The translations under genes and the position numbers were made by a program. Positions 36,745 through 47,237 of a DNA stretch of 64,000 bases are shown here, in pieces. The notes below the pieces were generated by a model. The model worked only from the letters and a program-made list of their open reading frames with translations. It searched no databases and was not told the origin of the DNA. Position 1 is the stretch's first letter; every line of letters starts with the position of its first letter. The stretch comes from Monilinia fructicola. Lineage: Eukaryota; Ascomycota; Leotiomycetes; Helotiales; Sclerotiniaceae. The stretch lies in the NCBI GenBank assembly GCA_008692225.1, contig VICG01000004.1:992501-1056500 (forward strand). Reading direction: 5' to 3'.

Positions 36745-36840
36745 TATCTTTTCAATCTTCTCTCCTCCTCTTCTCCTCTTCCTTCTCTTCCCTTTTCTTC
36801 CCTCTTCTCTTCCCTCGTCTCTTCTCCTATCTTATCATCT
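36745..36840 (+). promoter_or_regulatory. CT-rich tract upstream of the DUF7137-like gene
   Basis: Nearly pure pyrimidine sequence about 420-520 bp before the start codon at 37263. CT-rich tracts near transcription starts are common in filamentous fungal promoters. The role here is inferred. Confidence 0.4.
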
Positions 36841-37262
36841 CATCAATGAGCATCTCTGGTATAGTATTAAAATACTTTCCTTTTAATCTTCTTCTCATAA
36901 AAATAAAAAGACTATTCGGCCTCACTCGTTCGGTCGGGGATCATCAGATACAATTCAAGAGATATTATTCATTCCATTGCCTTTTTGTGGCCGTTGTTTC
37001 ACTCTGACAACCGTCACAACTCTCACATCAACCTTTAGACGGACGGTAGAGAATCAACAATACAAAACAAAACATTATTTGAATAACCACCAATTACCAA
37101 TCCGAAGAGAAAACAACCCTTTTTGGGAGGGAGGGAGTCTTTCTGCTATATCATAGGTATCAAAGCATACTTCAATCATTGGAAAGAATAGTTAGGAAAT
37201 CAAAAGGGGAGAAAGAGAGATTTGGGGCTATTTAAAGGCATTCGAGTATACCAACAAACACG

Positions 37263-38222
37263 ATGCGGGCTCAACGATCATTCCAAATATATTCCATCAT
37301 CTTACTTTGCTTTTCCACATTTGTAACGGCGTGGCCATGGCCACGATGGCTGCCAGAAATGAATTCATTAATTGTAGTCCGCGCGGATGACAATTCTTCG
37401 AGTTCTTCAGCGGCTGGTATGCATCTCACCATAACTCTATTCCCAGTATCTGCCTGCTGACATTTTTAAGACAACACAGCTTCTGCAACTGCCACGGCCA
37501 CTGGCACATCCCCTAAGACTACAAACACAGCATCAGAAACGGGCTCGGGATCCAAGTCAGCTACGAAAACAAGCTCAGGCACAGATAAAGCTACCACTTC
37601 TGGATCGAAGACGACTTCAGGTGCTTCCAAATCGGGATCATCTAAAACTAAGGACAGCTCTGGAAGTAGTGGTCACACCACCTACAATGCAACTTATCCC
37701 GCAGGTGGAATTTCTCTCATGACCCCCGCCGCAGCCTCTACCACCTACTTCAAGATTGGTGACTATGTGACCTTCGCTTGGAATTTTACATCTCTCGAAG
37801 CCACTCCTACCGCCCTTAACATTATGGCCACTTGCAAAGCCAACGCTCAATTGTACACGATAGCCATGAACCAAACCGTCTCAGCGAACGCCACACAGGC
37901 AGTAACTTGGGATACGGGTGCCTATCAAGCAACTGCTGTCACAAACCCTCTCCTTACCCAAACCTACACCTTGATCATCTATGATGCAGCGAGTAGTATC
38001 AGTGCAACTCCTGAGGCGGGTTACTTGTCAATATTCAACACATATTCTTTTGGAATGTACATGCCACAGCCATATACTCCTCTCAGCGATTGGGTATGTG
38101 CCACGTGCAGTGGTGCATTATCTGACATGGAAAGGAAGGCAATGAAGTTAATGTTCGGCATGGGAATGGTTACGGTGCTCAGCTTTACCTGGTTCGTGAC
38201 TGGATTGGGTGTTATCTGGTAA
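37263..38222 (+). CDS. DUF7137-like secreted/membrane glycoprotein
   Basis: Fungus-specific surface protein of unknown function. Exons 37263-37416 and 37480-38222 (63-nt intron) give 298 residues. An N-terminal signal sequence (IYSIILLCFSTFVTA) is followed by the family-typical WPWPRWLPEMNSLIVVR. Residues ~50-130 are a Ser/Thr/Gly/Lys-rich linker likely to be O-glycosylated. A folded domain follows (GGISLMTPAAASTTYFKIGD ... VTFAWNFTSL) with Ig-like beta character, several N-x-S/T sites and a CATC cysteine pair. The C-terminus is a hydrophobic helix (MGMVTVLSFTWFVTGLGVIW), which could be a transmembrane anchor. The DUF number is from memory. Confidence 0.85.
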
Positions 38223-38703
38223 TGGAAGCATACCCAGATGATGACTTGTTTGACAAATTCTGAGCGCGTGGAAGTAAAATTGGGTGCAGAAAGTACGAAG
38301 AGATATTGGATGGCATACAGTGAACATTCCTTTGGGCAAGATTTGAAGGTGAAAAATCCGGGTTGGGGTAATGGTGTTTGGGGGTTTAGGTGTATATGTG
38401 CATTTGGTCGATTTAGCACGTTATATGCATGCATAGATAGCAGGGTGAAGTCTACAACTACTTAATGAATGATTGAGAGCAAGTTGCCATGTAATACCGA
38501 ATAACACATCTCTATTTTGCTTCAACGTTCATGAACTTGTGCACGATAGATCTAAGCTCATGAAAGTATGAGAAATTGCCCTCTCGAAATATACAAATTG
38601 GTATATCCACGTGTTCCCCTCAATATATACGTCCATATAATTAATACACTCGTCCACCCCCAATTCTCCATTCCCCGCGGCTAGATGGGCCGTCTCAATC
38701 CTC
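38223..38703. other. Intergenic region between convergent DUF7137-like and CDK genes
   Basis: Contains two facing 3' ends. Nothing else supportable in 481 bp. Confidence 0.6.
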
Positions 38704-40220
38704 TCAGATGAGCTTCAAGCTAAACCCAGCCCCTTTCTCAACCTCCTCTCCACCTCCACCTCCGCCCCCAAACACCCCACTAAAATCCAGTACACCCCCC
38801 AGCCCCTTAGGGGCCTCGCCTCTCTGGGGAGCATCCGGAGTTCCTCTCCGCCGCTTCTTCTCCAATCCCGCCTTGCTCGGAAACGTAGGAAACATATCCC
38901 TACTCTTCATCTTCGGATCTTCTTTGAAGTATTCATGTTCCAGAACTTCCGGTGCAGAAGGTCTCTTTGCAGGGTCCAAGCTGAGGAGGGAGGAGAGCAG
39001 AGATGAGCCGGCGGAGGTCAGGAAGGGGAACTTGGAGCGGAGGACCGAGCCTTGGGTGGCCGGGTTCGGGTTCTTGGGGAGTCGGAGAGAGCGTGCGTTG
39101 GGGAGTCGTTTGAAGCTGGGCCAGGTGGCCTCGGTAGGGAGCCCGAGGAGTTCGAAGATCTTGGAAAGCTGGTCGACCTCGTTCTTGCCGGGCAGCAATG
39201 CGTCGTTGCTCAGGAGCTCGCCGAATATACACCCGACGCTCCACATGTCGACGCTTTTGCCATATCGCTCTTCCCCCAGTAAGAGCTCGGGGCTACGATA
39301 CCAGAGCGTGACGACTAGTTGGGTCATTTTTGGCGCTGGGTCGCCGCAGTAGCGGGCCATGCCAAAGTCTGCGATCTTGAGGACTCCTCTGTTGGAGAGG
39401 AGGAGGTTGGAGGTTTTGAGGTCACGGTGAAGGATGTAATGGTTGTGAAGGTAGGCGACGCCCGTTGTGAGCTGATGGAGTAGGAGCTTGAGTTCGGAGG
39501 GGAGGAAAGGTTCCGAGAGGGATGTCAGGAGGGTTTTGAGGTCGTGTTCCAGGAAGTCGAGAACGAGAAATATACTGAGGGGTAGTTATGTTAGCTATGA
39601 TGCTCTCCAGTAAAAGAAAGAAAAAGAGAAAGAAACCCCCCCCCAGAAATCTAGATATTGAACCAGTAGAAAGCATACTTCTCAATCTTGCTTGTATCCT
39701 CCCCAACAACGACTTCCCTCAACCTCACAATATTCTCATGTTGGCAATCCATCAACGTTTGCATCTCTCTCAGGCCCGTCACTGGCACCCCATCATTCGC
39801 ATGCTCCATCTTCAGCCGTTTCAGCGCAACGACCTTTCCCGTCCGACTGTCCTTTGCGCGCGACACCCATCCATAAGCCCCCTCTTCTATATCATTCAAT
39901 TTCTCATAATCTTCCACGCTGCGACACTTCCCCCAACTTGGCGCGGGAAACCGGAGTAGCTTGGCAGGTGGTAGATCGAGCTTTTGGACAGGCGCAGGAG
40001 ACGGTGATAAGCGGCGACGCTTCGAGGGCCTCTCGGAAGAAGCTGCTGGCTCAGGGGGAGCCTGCGCATGAGATTTTGCGGCGGCGGCAGCTTGTTCATC
40101 AAGCCTCCTCTGTTTCTCCGCTTTCAATCGCTTCTTTTCTTCCTTTTCTCGTTTACGCTGGAGGTCGAGCGCCGCGTCTTCTTCGTCGTCTGCCCATCGA
40201 GACTTTATCTTGCTCGACAT
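38704..40220 (-). CDS. CDK11/PITSLRE-type cyclin-dependent kinase
   Basis: Nuclear serine/threonine kinase of the CDK10/CDK11 group, linked to transcription and splicing. Exon 1 is 39679-40220 and exon 2 is 38704-39574 (104-nt intron), giving 470 residues. A charged helical N-terminus (~residues 10-50) and an RPSKRRR nuclear signal precede the kinase domain. The glycine loop is IEEGAYGWV (residues 111-119), the catalytic lysine is K134 in VALKRLK, and the cyclin-binding helix reads PVTGLRE (146-152) in place of PITSLRE. Further on are ILHRDLKTSNLLL, KIADFGMAR, a Thr in the activation loop before LWYRSPELLL, and VDMWSVGCIFGELL. The C-terminal tail is Gly-rich. Long open frames on the opposite strand here are shadows. 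Confidence 0.95.
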
Positions 40221-40615
40221 GATTGTGCCTTGTTGGGTGTCGGATCTCAGCCTTCTGCAAAGAAGTGAAGCTCAGTGTGCCCCGAGCCCGGATCCAATGA
40301 TTTCTCCGACGAACTTGACGGGATTGTTGCTGTTGAGGTCGCGCAACTTTCCTCTTCTCAAGTATGTAATAAAATATGCGCCTGTCGCAGAAGTTCTATT
40401 GTTGAGGGTTTCTACAAGATGCGCAATGAAACTTTGGGGGGGTGGTTGGCAAGGCCGTGGGTTGCGGTGGATTTTGAGGTCGAGGCTGAGGATTTGGGAT
40501 CGCCAATGACGACGAGGCCGGGGCGCGAGGCTTTCACTTTTCACACCTTTTTTCTACCCTTGCAATGAGGTCCATCAAGCATTGAAATGTGCTGATGTAA
40601 GGAGCAAATAGCAAT
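40221..40615. promoter_or_regulatory. Divergent promoter region of CDK and NDUFAF7 genes
   Basis: 395 bp between two divergent start codons, with no gene. No element identified. Confidence 0.5.
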
Positions 40616-42284
40616 ATGAGGTCTAGATTATTATTGCAGACTCGCAATTCTTTGCGTTGTGCTGCAAAATGCCGTTATGGAACTTCATACTCGGCGCTGA
40701 GATGGTCTTCGACGGAGGCGAGGCAATGGTCTACACCCCTTGCAAAACAGCTCTCTGAAGCTATCACGGTATGTTTGTATATCGCGCTTGATGCTTGCTT
40801 GCTTTTCTGATGTGGTTTTAGGCTACCGGGCCAATCCCTTTAGCTTCTTTCATGCGGATGTGCTTGACGTCCGATGTAGGCGGATATTACACCTCGAAAC
40901 AAGAAGGCCGAGATCAGTTTGGACAGAAGGGAGATTTTATTACATCACCAGAAATATCACAGATATTTGGAGAACTAGTTGGCATTTGGTTTGTGGCAGA
41001 ATGGATGGCTCAGGGAAAGAAGAGAAAAGGGGTTGAATTGATTGAAATTGGACCGGGGAGAGGCACTTTGATGGATGATATGTTGAGGGTCTGGTTGAGA
41101 GGTTCTCGCTGTTATCTTGGAGATGTGCTAATAAACCGTATAGACAATCAGAAATTTCAAACCAATGGCGGAGAGTATAGAAGCTGTGTATATGGTAGAA
41201 GCAAGTCCCGCTTTGAGAGATGCGCAGAAACAGCTTTTGTGCGGGGATGCGCCTATGATAGAGACGGAAACTGGTTTCAAAAGTACTAGCAAGTATGCTG
41301 GCATTCCTATCATGTGGACAGAGAATATGAGATTCGTACCCTCTGGTAAGTCTCATTGGAAACACCCGGTTCCTTCTCAGCTAAACCTCCACAGGCGAAG
41401 ACAAGACGCCCTTCATTGTAGCCCACGAGTTCTTTGACGCTCTTCCAATCCACGCCTTCCAATCCGTGCCTCCAGATCCCAACGCTATCGAGCCCACCAC
41501 CATCCAAACCCCCACCGGCACTCACCCACTCAACCCTTCTGCCTCCAAATCATCCACAGCCAAAACGCCCCAATGGCGTGAAATGGTTGTCTCGCCCACG
41601 CCACCAAATTCCACCCACGCCGATGTGCACACCCCAAAATCTCTCCAAAGCCAGTCTTTGCCTCCCGAATTCCAACTCACGCTCTCCAAAGCCTCCACGC
41701 CACACGCCCTCTATCTGCCCGAACTCTCTGCGCGCTACCGAGCCTTGAAGCCCATACCCGACTCGCTCATCGAGGTATCTCCCGAAAGTCACGCCATCGT
41801 TGCCGATTTCGCCAGCCGAATTGGGGGCTCCAAAACAAAGCCTAAAGCCAATCCTTCAGGCGCGGCTCTGATTCTGGACTATGGGCCCAGTGATACCATT
41901 CCAACAAACTCACTCCGCGGCATCAAAGCCCATCAGAGAGTCTCTCCATTAAGCGAGCCCGGCATCGTGGATATCAGCGCGGATGTCGATTTTATGGCTT
42001 TAGCTGAAGCGGCGATGAACGCGAGTGAAGGGGTCGAAGTCCATGGACCGGTGGAGCAAGGAGGATGGTTGGGGAGCATGGGGATCAAAGAACGAGCAGA
42101 GATGCTGGTCCGAAGTTTGGGCGGGAAAGATGACGAGGTTAGGAAGAGGGTGGAAGGGGCATGGAGGAGATTGGTCGATAGGGGTGGGAGTGGGATGGGG
42201 AAGGTCTATAAGGTTATGGCTGTGGTGCCAGAGAATGAGGGGAGGAGAAAGCCGGTAGGATTTGGTGGTGGGGTCGTCGAGTAA
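40616..42284 (+). CDS. NDUFAF7: Mitochondrial complex I assembly methyltransferase NDUFAF7/MidA
   Basis: SAM-dependent protein arginine methyltransferase of the mitochondrial matrix, needed for assembly of NADH dehydrogenase. Exons 40616-40768, 40822-41088, 41144-41345 and 41395-42284 give 503 residues. A basic, Ser/Arg-rich presequence (MRSRLLLQTRNSLRCAAKCR) fits mitochondrial import. The conserved block GPIPLASFMRMCLTSDVGGY, then GDFITSPEISQIFGELVGIW and IEIGPGRGTLMDDMLR (SAM-binding motif I), is diagnostic. FIVAHEFFDALPIHAFQ begins the last exon. Intron 2 uses an unusual donor GTCTGG but keeps the frame. The C-terminal half is longer than in mammals and has Pro/Ser/Thr-rich insertions. Confidence 0.95.
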
Positions 42285-43240
42285 GACACTGGTCTCGAGG
42301 CGAGCTTGATTGTTGGATCCCGCTACATGGCGTGCGAAGTCACATCACGTACGTGTATTATAGTTGTACACACCACATGCCCAATATCAAAGGAGCAGTC
42401 CTTGCAAGTGATCTGATATATCTCCGTGGCTCTATTGCTTTTGGACGATATAGATGGAGATAATCAAAATTCCACAACTTGCCTGCTTCCTTCCCTATTG
42501 TAGGATAAAGCGATCTTTCTATCCATTTCCGAGTCTTGAATGTCACGTAGATTAGAAGGATCAAAGTATTGATCTTTGATTAACACTTGATTTCATTCTT
42601 AAATTCACTCTTAAATTACAAGTCCCGAATCTAGCTTAAATGATTGCTATTCAATATCTAGCACCTATCATCCGATTATCTTCATCACTAACTACAATCG
42701 TTCTACTTGACATCATCTAATATTTTCTTTCTCTTTCTCCTTCATCTGTATATATGATATCAAAATTAACTTTCAAATAGATGTCTTGTAGAATGTACAT
42801 TGGCCTCGAGATTAAAATCTATAGTAGGTCGACGAGAATTAGGAAGTGAACACTTTTTTACGATTTAGTAGAATTCGTCGGATTCCATCACATTATTTAT
42901 ATATATATACGGCAAATAGTGAAAATAGCTTAGAGTTATTAAACACGTTCACGTATTTTTGAGTGTGTTTTTAATGTGCTACTAGCAATTCAGTGAATGT
43001 AATCTTAAGAACTAAAAAGTTGTCTCTCCAATCACTCGTAAGATCTGTATATGTACTAGTAATACTCGAGTATATATGTCACTCACAGGGGATTAATGCA
43101 GGATTTCTTCGACATCAAATGTGGAGGTTATCCTCGGAACACAAGGAGCAGAAGGGATCACATCGGCAAGCTTGTAAGTACCTAGGTATCACCACGTTCT
43201 AGCAACCCTCGCCTAATAACAAAACCCCTATATTAACCCT
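42285..43240. other. AT-rich intergenic region between convergent genes
   Basis: 956 bp containing the 3' ends of NDUFAF7 and the TIM-barrel gene. No gene was recognised. A TA dinucleotide run lies at about 42896-42910. Confidence 0.6.
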
Positions 43241-44208
43241 CTAATCACCAACCTTCAACTCCTTAAACCCCTTCATGTTATCCCGGATCGCAATTTCCAC
43301 CGGTAACCTCTCCATACTGCTCGCGCCATAAAATCCATGAATCCCTTTCGTCCTCGCTAACACATATTCCACATCCTCGACCTCTGCCACCGGCCCTCCA
43401 TGACAAAGCACAATAATATCCTCTCGAATTTCAACCGCCGCATCTCTAATGTCCTGAATAGCCTGCACACACTCATCCAAACTACTACCCGTCTTCGCGC
43501 CAATCGTTCCACTAGTCGTTAGTCCCATGTGCGCCACCAACACGTCTGCCCCCGCTTTAGTCATCTCAACCGCATCCTTGGGATTGAAAACGTAAGGCGT
43601 GGTGAGCAAATCCTGTTCGTGCGCCAAGCGGATCACCTCGACCTCTCGATCATAGCCCATGCCCGTCTCCTCGAGATTCTCCCGGAAGCGTCCGTCGATC
43701 AGTCCCACCGTGGGGAAATTTTGCACGCCGCAGAACCCGAGGTTCTTGAGCTGGGTGAGGAAGGCGGGCATGTTGCGGAAGGGGTCGGTGGCGCAGACGC
43801 CGGCGAGGACGCCCGTGTCGTTGACGATGGGGAGGATTTCGGCGGCCTGTGGTTCTGTGAGTCTGCTATCTGCGCGCGAGGTGATGGGCTACGCGGGGGC
43901 GATGCGCACCATTTCCACGACAACTTGGTTGGCGTCTCCGTATGGCATCAGGCCGGCGAGCGAGCCGCGTCCTGCCATGCGAAAACGTCCCGAGTTGTAT
44001 ATGATGATGAGGTCTGCGCCACCCGCTTCTACGGACTTGGCTGAGAGACCAACTCCTAGATATTGGTCAGTGGTCGACTCCCTGTATGGAATATCAGATG
44101 TGGAAAAGTAGGAGGTCTACCTGCTCCTGCTCCGACAATAATCTTCTTGTTCTTGACTGAGTCCTTCAGTCTTCCCAGAACGACATCGCGTGTTGTGGCT
44201 TTAGTCAT
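43241..44208 (-). CDS. TIM-barrel protein, PEP-hydrolase-like (C-terminal half of Tm-1)
   Basis: Enzyme of unknown substrate in the phosphoenolpyruvate-hydrolase-like TIM-barrel family. Exons 44121-44208, 43910-44055 and 43241-43846 give 279 residues. The start [20 protein letters not shown] leads to [10 protein letters not shown], then [20 protein letters not shown] and [20 protein letters not shown]. Later blocks are [60 protein letters not shown] and [10 protein letters not shown]. Intron 2 (43847-43909, 63 nt, donor GTGCGC, acceptor CAG) is predicted because it removes an in-frame TAG and restores [14 protein letters not shown], the expected helix. In bacteria this family sits next to UPF0261 genes, and in tomato Tm-1 the two are fused. 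Here they are divergent neighbours. Confidence 0.92.
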
Positions 44209-44964
44209 CGTGTGGGATTGTGATTGTGATTTTAGTCGAGTCTTAAAATTGTAGGATGAGAATATGTCACGGTATGATCAGATGAATCTGTAGGGAAGAA
44301 ACTTTTCAATTGGTTTATATTTTCATAGCTTCATCAACAATGACTCAATACTGGAATGTATATTAGCTCTTCATCATCCGATTGATATAAAAGCCCCCTT
44401 GAAAATGACGATAGTAGTGGGGGTTAACTCTGTGAATACCACCGGCTGACGTGACCCGGTCCATTGCCCCTCTCGAGCTTGTAGATCCTGATATAAGCGA
44501 ATAACCTTACCCAATCGGTCCATCAGGTTCAAGAACTGGCCCGCATATTTATTAGCTTGTTTCTAGCTATTGTGGGGAGCTTGAAGTCATCTACAAGCAC
44601 TTGCTGGGAGATTGATTTGATTTGATATATTTCCGGATCTACAAGTAGATGCCGAATCAATTGTTATCAACGATGTTTTATTAATCACTAGAATACAAGT
44701 ACTTGTAGCTCTTATTACATCAGTCCTCCTTCTCGTGTCTTTGGCTTTTTAATTAGTTCTTGGTCCAATATTGTAAAAGGAGAAGTTCGTCACTTTGCAG
44801 CCACTAAAAATGTAGGCTAGGTAGGACATGTGCTATGCAAGTTGCAGCCCCTCTATAAAATACAACTTCACACATCCAGGAATTCAGCTCCAACTTTTGT
44901 TATTGCGATCGAATATATCATCCATTAACAATCGCTCCCCTGATATACATCAACTTGAAACAAT
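44209..44964. promoter_or_regulatory. Bidirectional promoter region of the Tm-1-like gene pair
   Basis: 756 bp between two divergent start codons. AT-rich, no gene. The shared region suggests co-regulation of the pair, which is inference. Confidence 0.5.
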
Positions 44965-46235
44965 ATGTCAAACCCAACCATCCTCCTCCTCGGAACTCTA
45001 GATTCTAAACGCGAAGAAATTCTTTACCTTCGTACTCGCATTCTCATTCATTCCAAACCTAATACCAAAGTACTCCTCGCCGATGTAGGGCGAGATCCAG
45101 CATCCGACCCCGAAATAGACATCCCCCAGTCCGAGATTCTCTCTCATGCCTCCTCCTCCATTGATTGTTCCACCCTCTCCCGCGGTGAATATATCGAGTA
45201 CATTTCCACCAGCGCCACCAAATTCGTACGCAAGCTTTTTGAAACATCGTCTATCCACGCGATCATGGGAATAGGTGGATCGGGGGGACCTCATTATGCG
45301 CATCGATCATGCGCAACGCCGTACCCATCTCATTTCCCAAAGTGATCGTTTCCACCATGGCGGCCAGCGGGAATGCCGGCCCCTATTTCGGCGAAACGGA
45401 CATCACCATGATGTACAGCGTCGTCGACATCGCGGGCACCAACTCCATCCTGAAAGGGATATTAGACAATGCGGCTGGAGCGATCGCGGGATCCGCGCAA
45501 GCGTACTGGGGGCGATGTCAGGGGGGAGAACAGGTAAGCGACGCGCCGAGGAAGAAGGGGATAGGAATAACGATGTTTGGCATCACCACGCCGTGCGTTG
45601 AGATGGTGAGAGAGATTCTAGAGAGAGATTGCAAGGAGAGCTATGAAACGTACGTATTCCACGCTACGGGAGCAGGCGGAAAAGCAATGGAGCGATTGAT
45701 TCGCGAAAGACGCATCGATGCCGTCCTCGACATAACCACCACCGAAGTGGCCGACTACATATGCGGCGGTGTGCTATCAGCAGGGCCCGAACGACTCTCC
45801 GCCGCGGCGGAGATGGGCATTCCGCAGATTGTAAGTGTAGGCGCGTGTGATTGTGTGAATTTTGGGCCGAGGGATTCGGTACCCGAGAAATTTAGAGCGC
45901 GGGTCTTGGTGCAGCATAATCCGGATATCACATTGATGCGATCAAATGCAGATGAGTGTGCCGAGATTGGCACATTTATTGCGGGAAAGTTGAAGGCGAA
46001 GGCGAAGAGGAGAGAGTTGGTGAAGGTCTGTTTGCCGATGAGAGGAACGAGTATGTTGGCTGTGGAGGGAGGGGAGTTCTTTGATTCCGAGGCGGATCAG
46101 AGGTTATTTGAAGCCATCAAACATGAGCTGGATGGGACTGGAATCGACGTCCTGCAGAAGGACTCTGCTGTTAATGACAAGAAGTTTGCAGAATTTTTGG
46201 CGGATCAGCTTCTACAGGTGATGTCTAAGCCATGA
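44965..46235 (+). CDS. UPF0261 protein (Tm-1-like ATP-binding domain), one frameshift
   Basis: Homologue of the N-terminal domain of tomato Tm-1 and of bacterial UPF0261 proteins; biochemical role unclear. No intron. The first frame begins MSNPTILLLGTLDSKREEIL and reaches IMGIGGSGG. The second frame holds MRNAVPISFPKVIVSTMAAS, GETDITMMYSVVDIAGTNSI and VSVGACDCVNFGPRD, all typical. The two frames meet at a G6 run (45282-45287). One more G would give a continuous GIGGSGGTSLCASIMRNAVP as in the family, 1272 nt and 423 residues. The gene is divergent from the TIM-barrel partner. Confidence 0.93.
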
Positions 46236-47237
46236 CATACTTATTGCAAGCGGTTGAGATGAAATGAGCTCGAGACGAGATAATGATTTATGTTATACCC
46301 GACAAAATGACCAGCTACTAGTTATTAGCTTTTTCAACATATAATGTAACAAAAATCATTATATATACTAAGTGATCTCACCCAAACACACCCGAGCGAC
46401 CCAAAACTGCAAATAGCATAAATCTAGCTCATCCCAACTGAAATGCAAAACGATCCCTGAGAGTCTCTGAATCCCATCCGAAAATTTATCAGGCAATATC
46501 TTTATGGAAGGGATTATATCATAGTAGTATTTCGAAACAATATCTGGACTCATCGCATATCAATGTCTAAAGAATCAAGCGAGCAATGGGATGGATAGTC
46601 ATTCACATGTGATTAGACGACAATCATTAGACTGTTTCTTATGACAAATTTTCTGCATGTACCAATTTGAGGAAATAAGATTTTCAAGCTGTTCAAATGC
46701 TCGAGTTAATTTGGATGCTTGTATTGTTTAGGGGGTTCGAAAGGTTTTAATGTATGAAACGGCCTGATCATCTAAATATCTGACATCATATACCAATTCA
46801 AGATTATGTGAATCCAGATACGATTGTATAATCTCGAATTAGTCGGGACATCTTCAAGAACAACTTATACAAGAGGAACCATGTGGCCACATAATAAACG
46901 CTTTGCGTGAGGCCTGCGCAAAACAGCCTTTGTATTCGGTATTCATATCCAGTAGATAATTCAATCGTACAATACGACGAACTTTTTTATCATCGCTAAT
47001 CCATGCAGGTAAGGTACAATATGACTCTCGTTCGCGTCCATAATTCGTTGGCTCGTGAACCGCTTAATCTCCCCTTAATCCGTGCTCGCATAACACCCAA
47101 ATGAATCCACACACGCTAGGTATATCGTCCCATCTAAGCAAAATATTTATCCGTCCGAACTCCAATACTAGTACAGCACAGCGGAATGAAAAACCACAGC
47201 CTGATACCTAACCCACACCCAAACTCATGTGAATAAC
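46236..47237. other. Intergenic region between convergent UPF0261 and Golgi pH regulator genes
   Basis: 1.0 kb, AT-rich, two gene ends. A 61-codon minus frame (46368-46553) has no feature. Nothing else supportable. Confidence 0.6.

Larger units (their letters stand above)
32086..37262. other. 5.2-kb gene-poor, AT-rich region with repeats
   Basis: No intact gene supportable. It holds a TGA/GAT microsatellite, a GAGGAC repeat, a cluster of the TACGGAGTA 9-mer, an 11-bp AT minisatellite and a CT-rich leader-like tract before the next gene. A 93-codon minus frame at 33667-33948 begins at TTG after a stop and has no motif. Three overlapping + frames at 36000-36457 are products of the AT repeat. 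Confidence 0.55.

Noticed and set aside
38708..39352. 214-codon + frame opposite the CDK gene
   Set aside because: Antisense shadow of the kinase exon, whose sense frame carries all catalytic motifs.
43889..43891. Nonsense TAG in the TIM-barrel gene
   Set aside because: Explained by a 63-nt intron whose removal restores the conserved helix.
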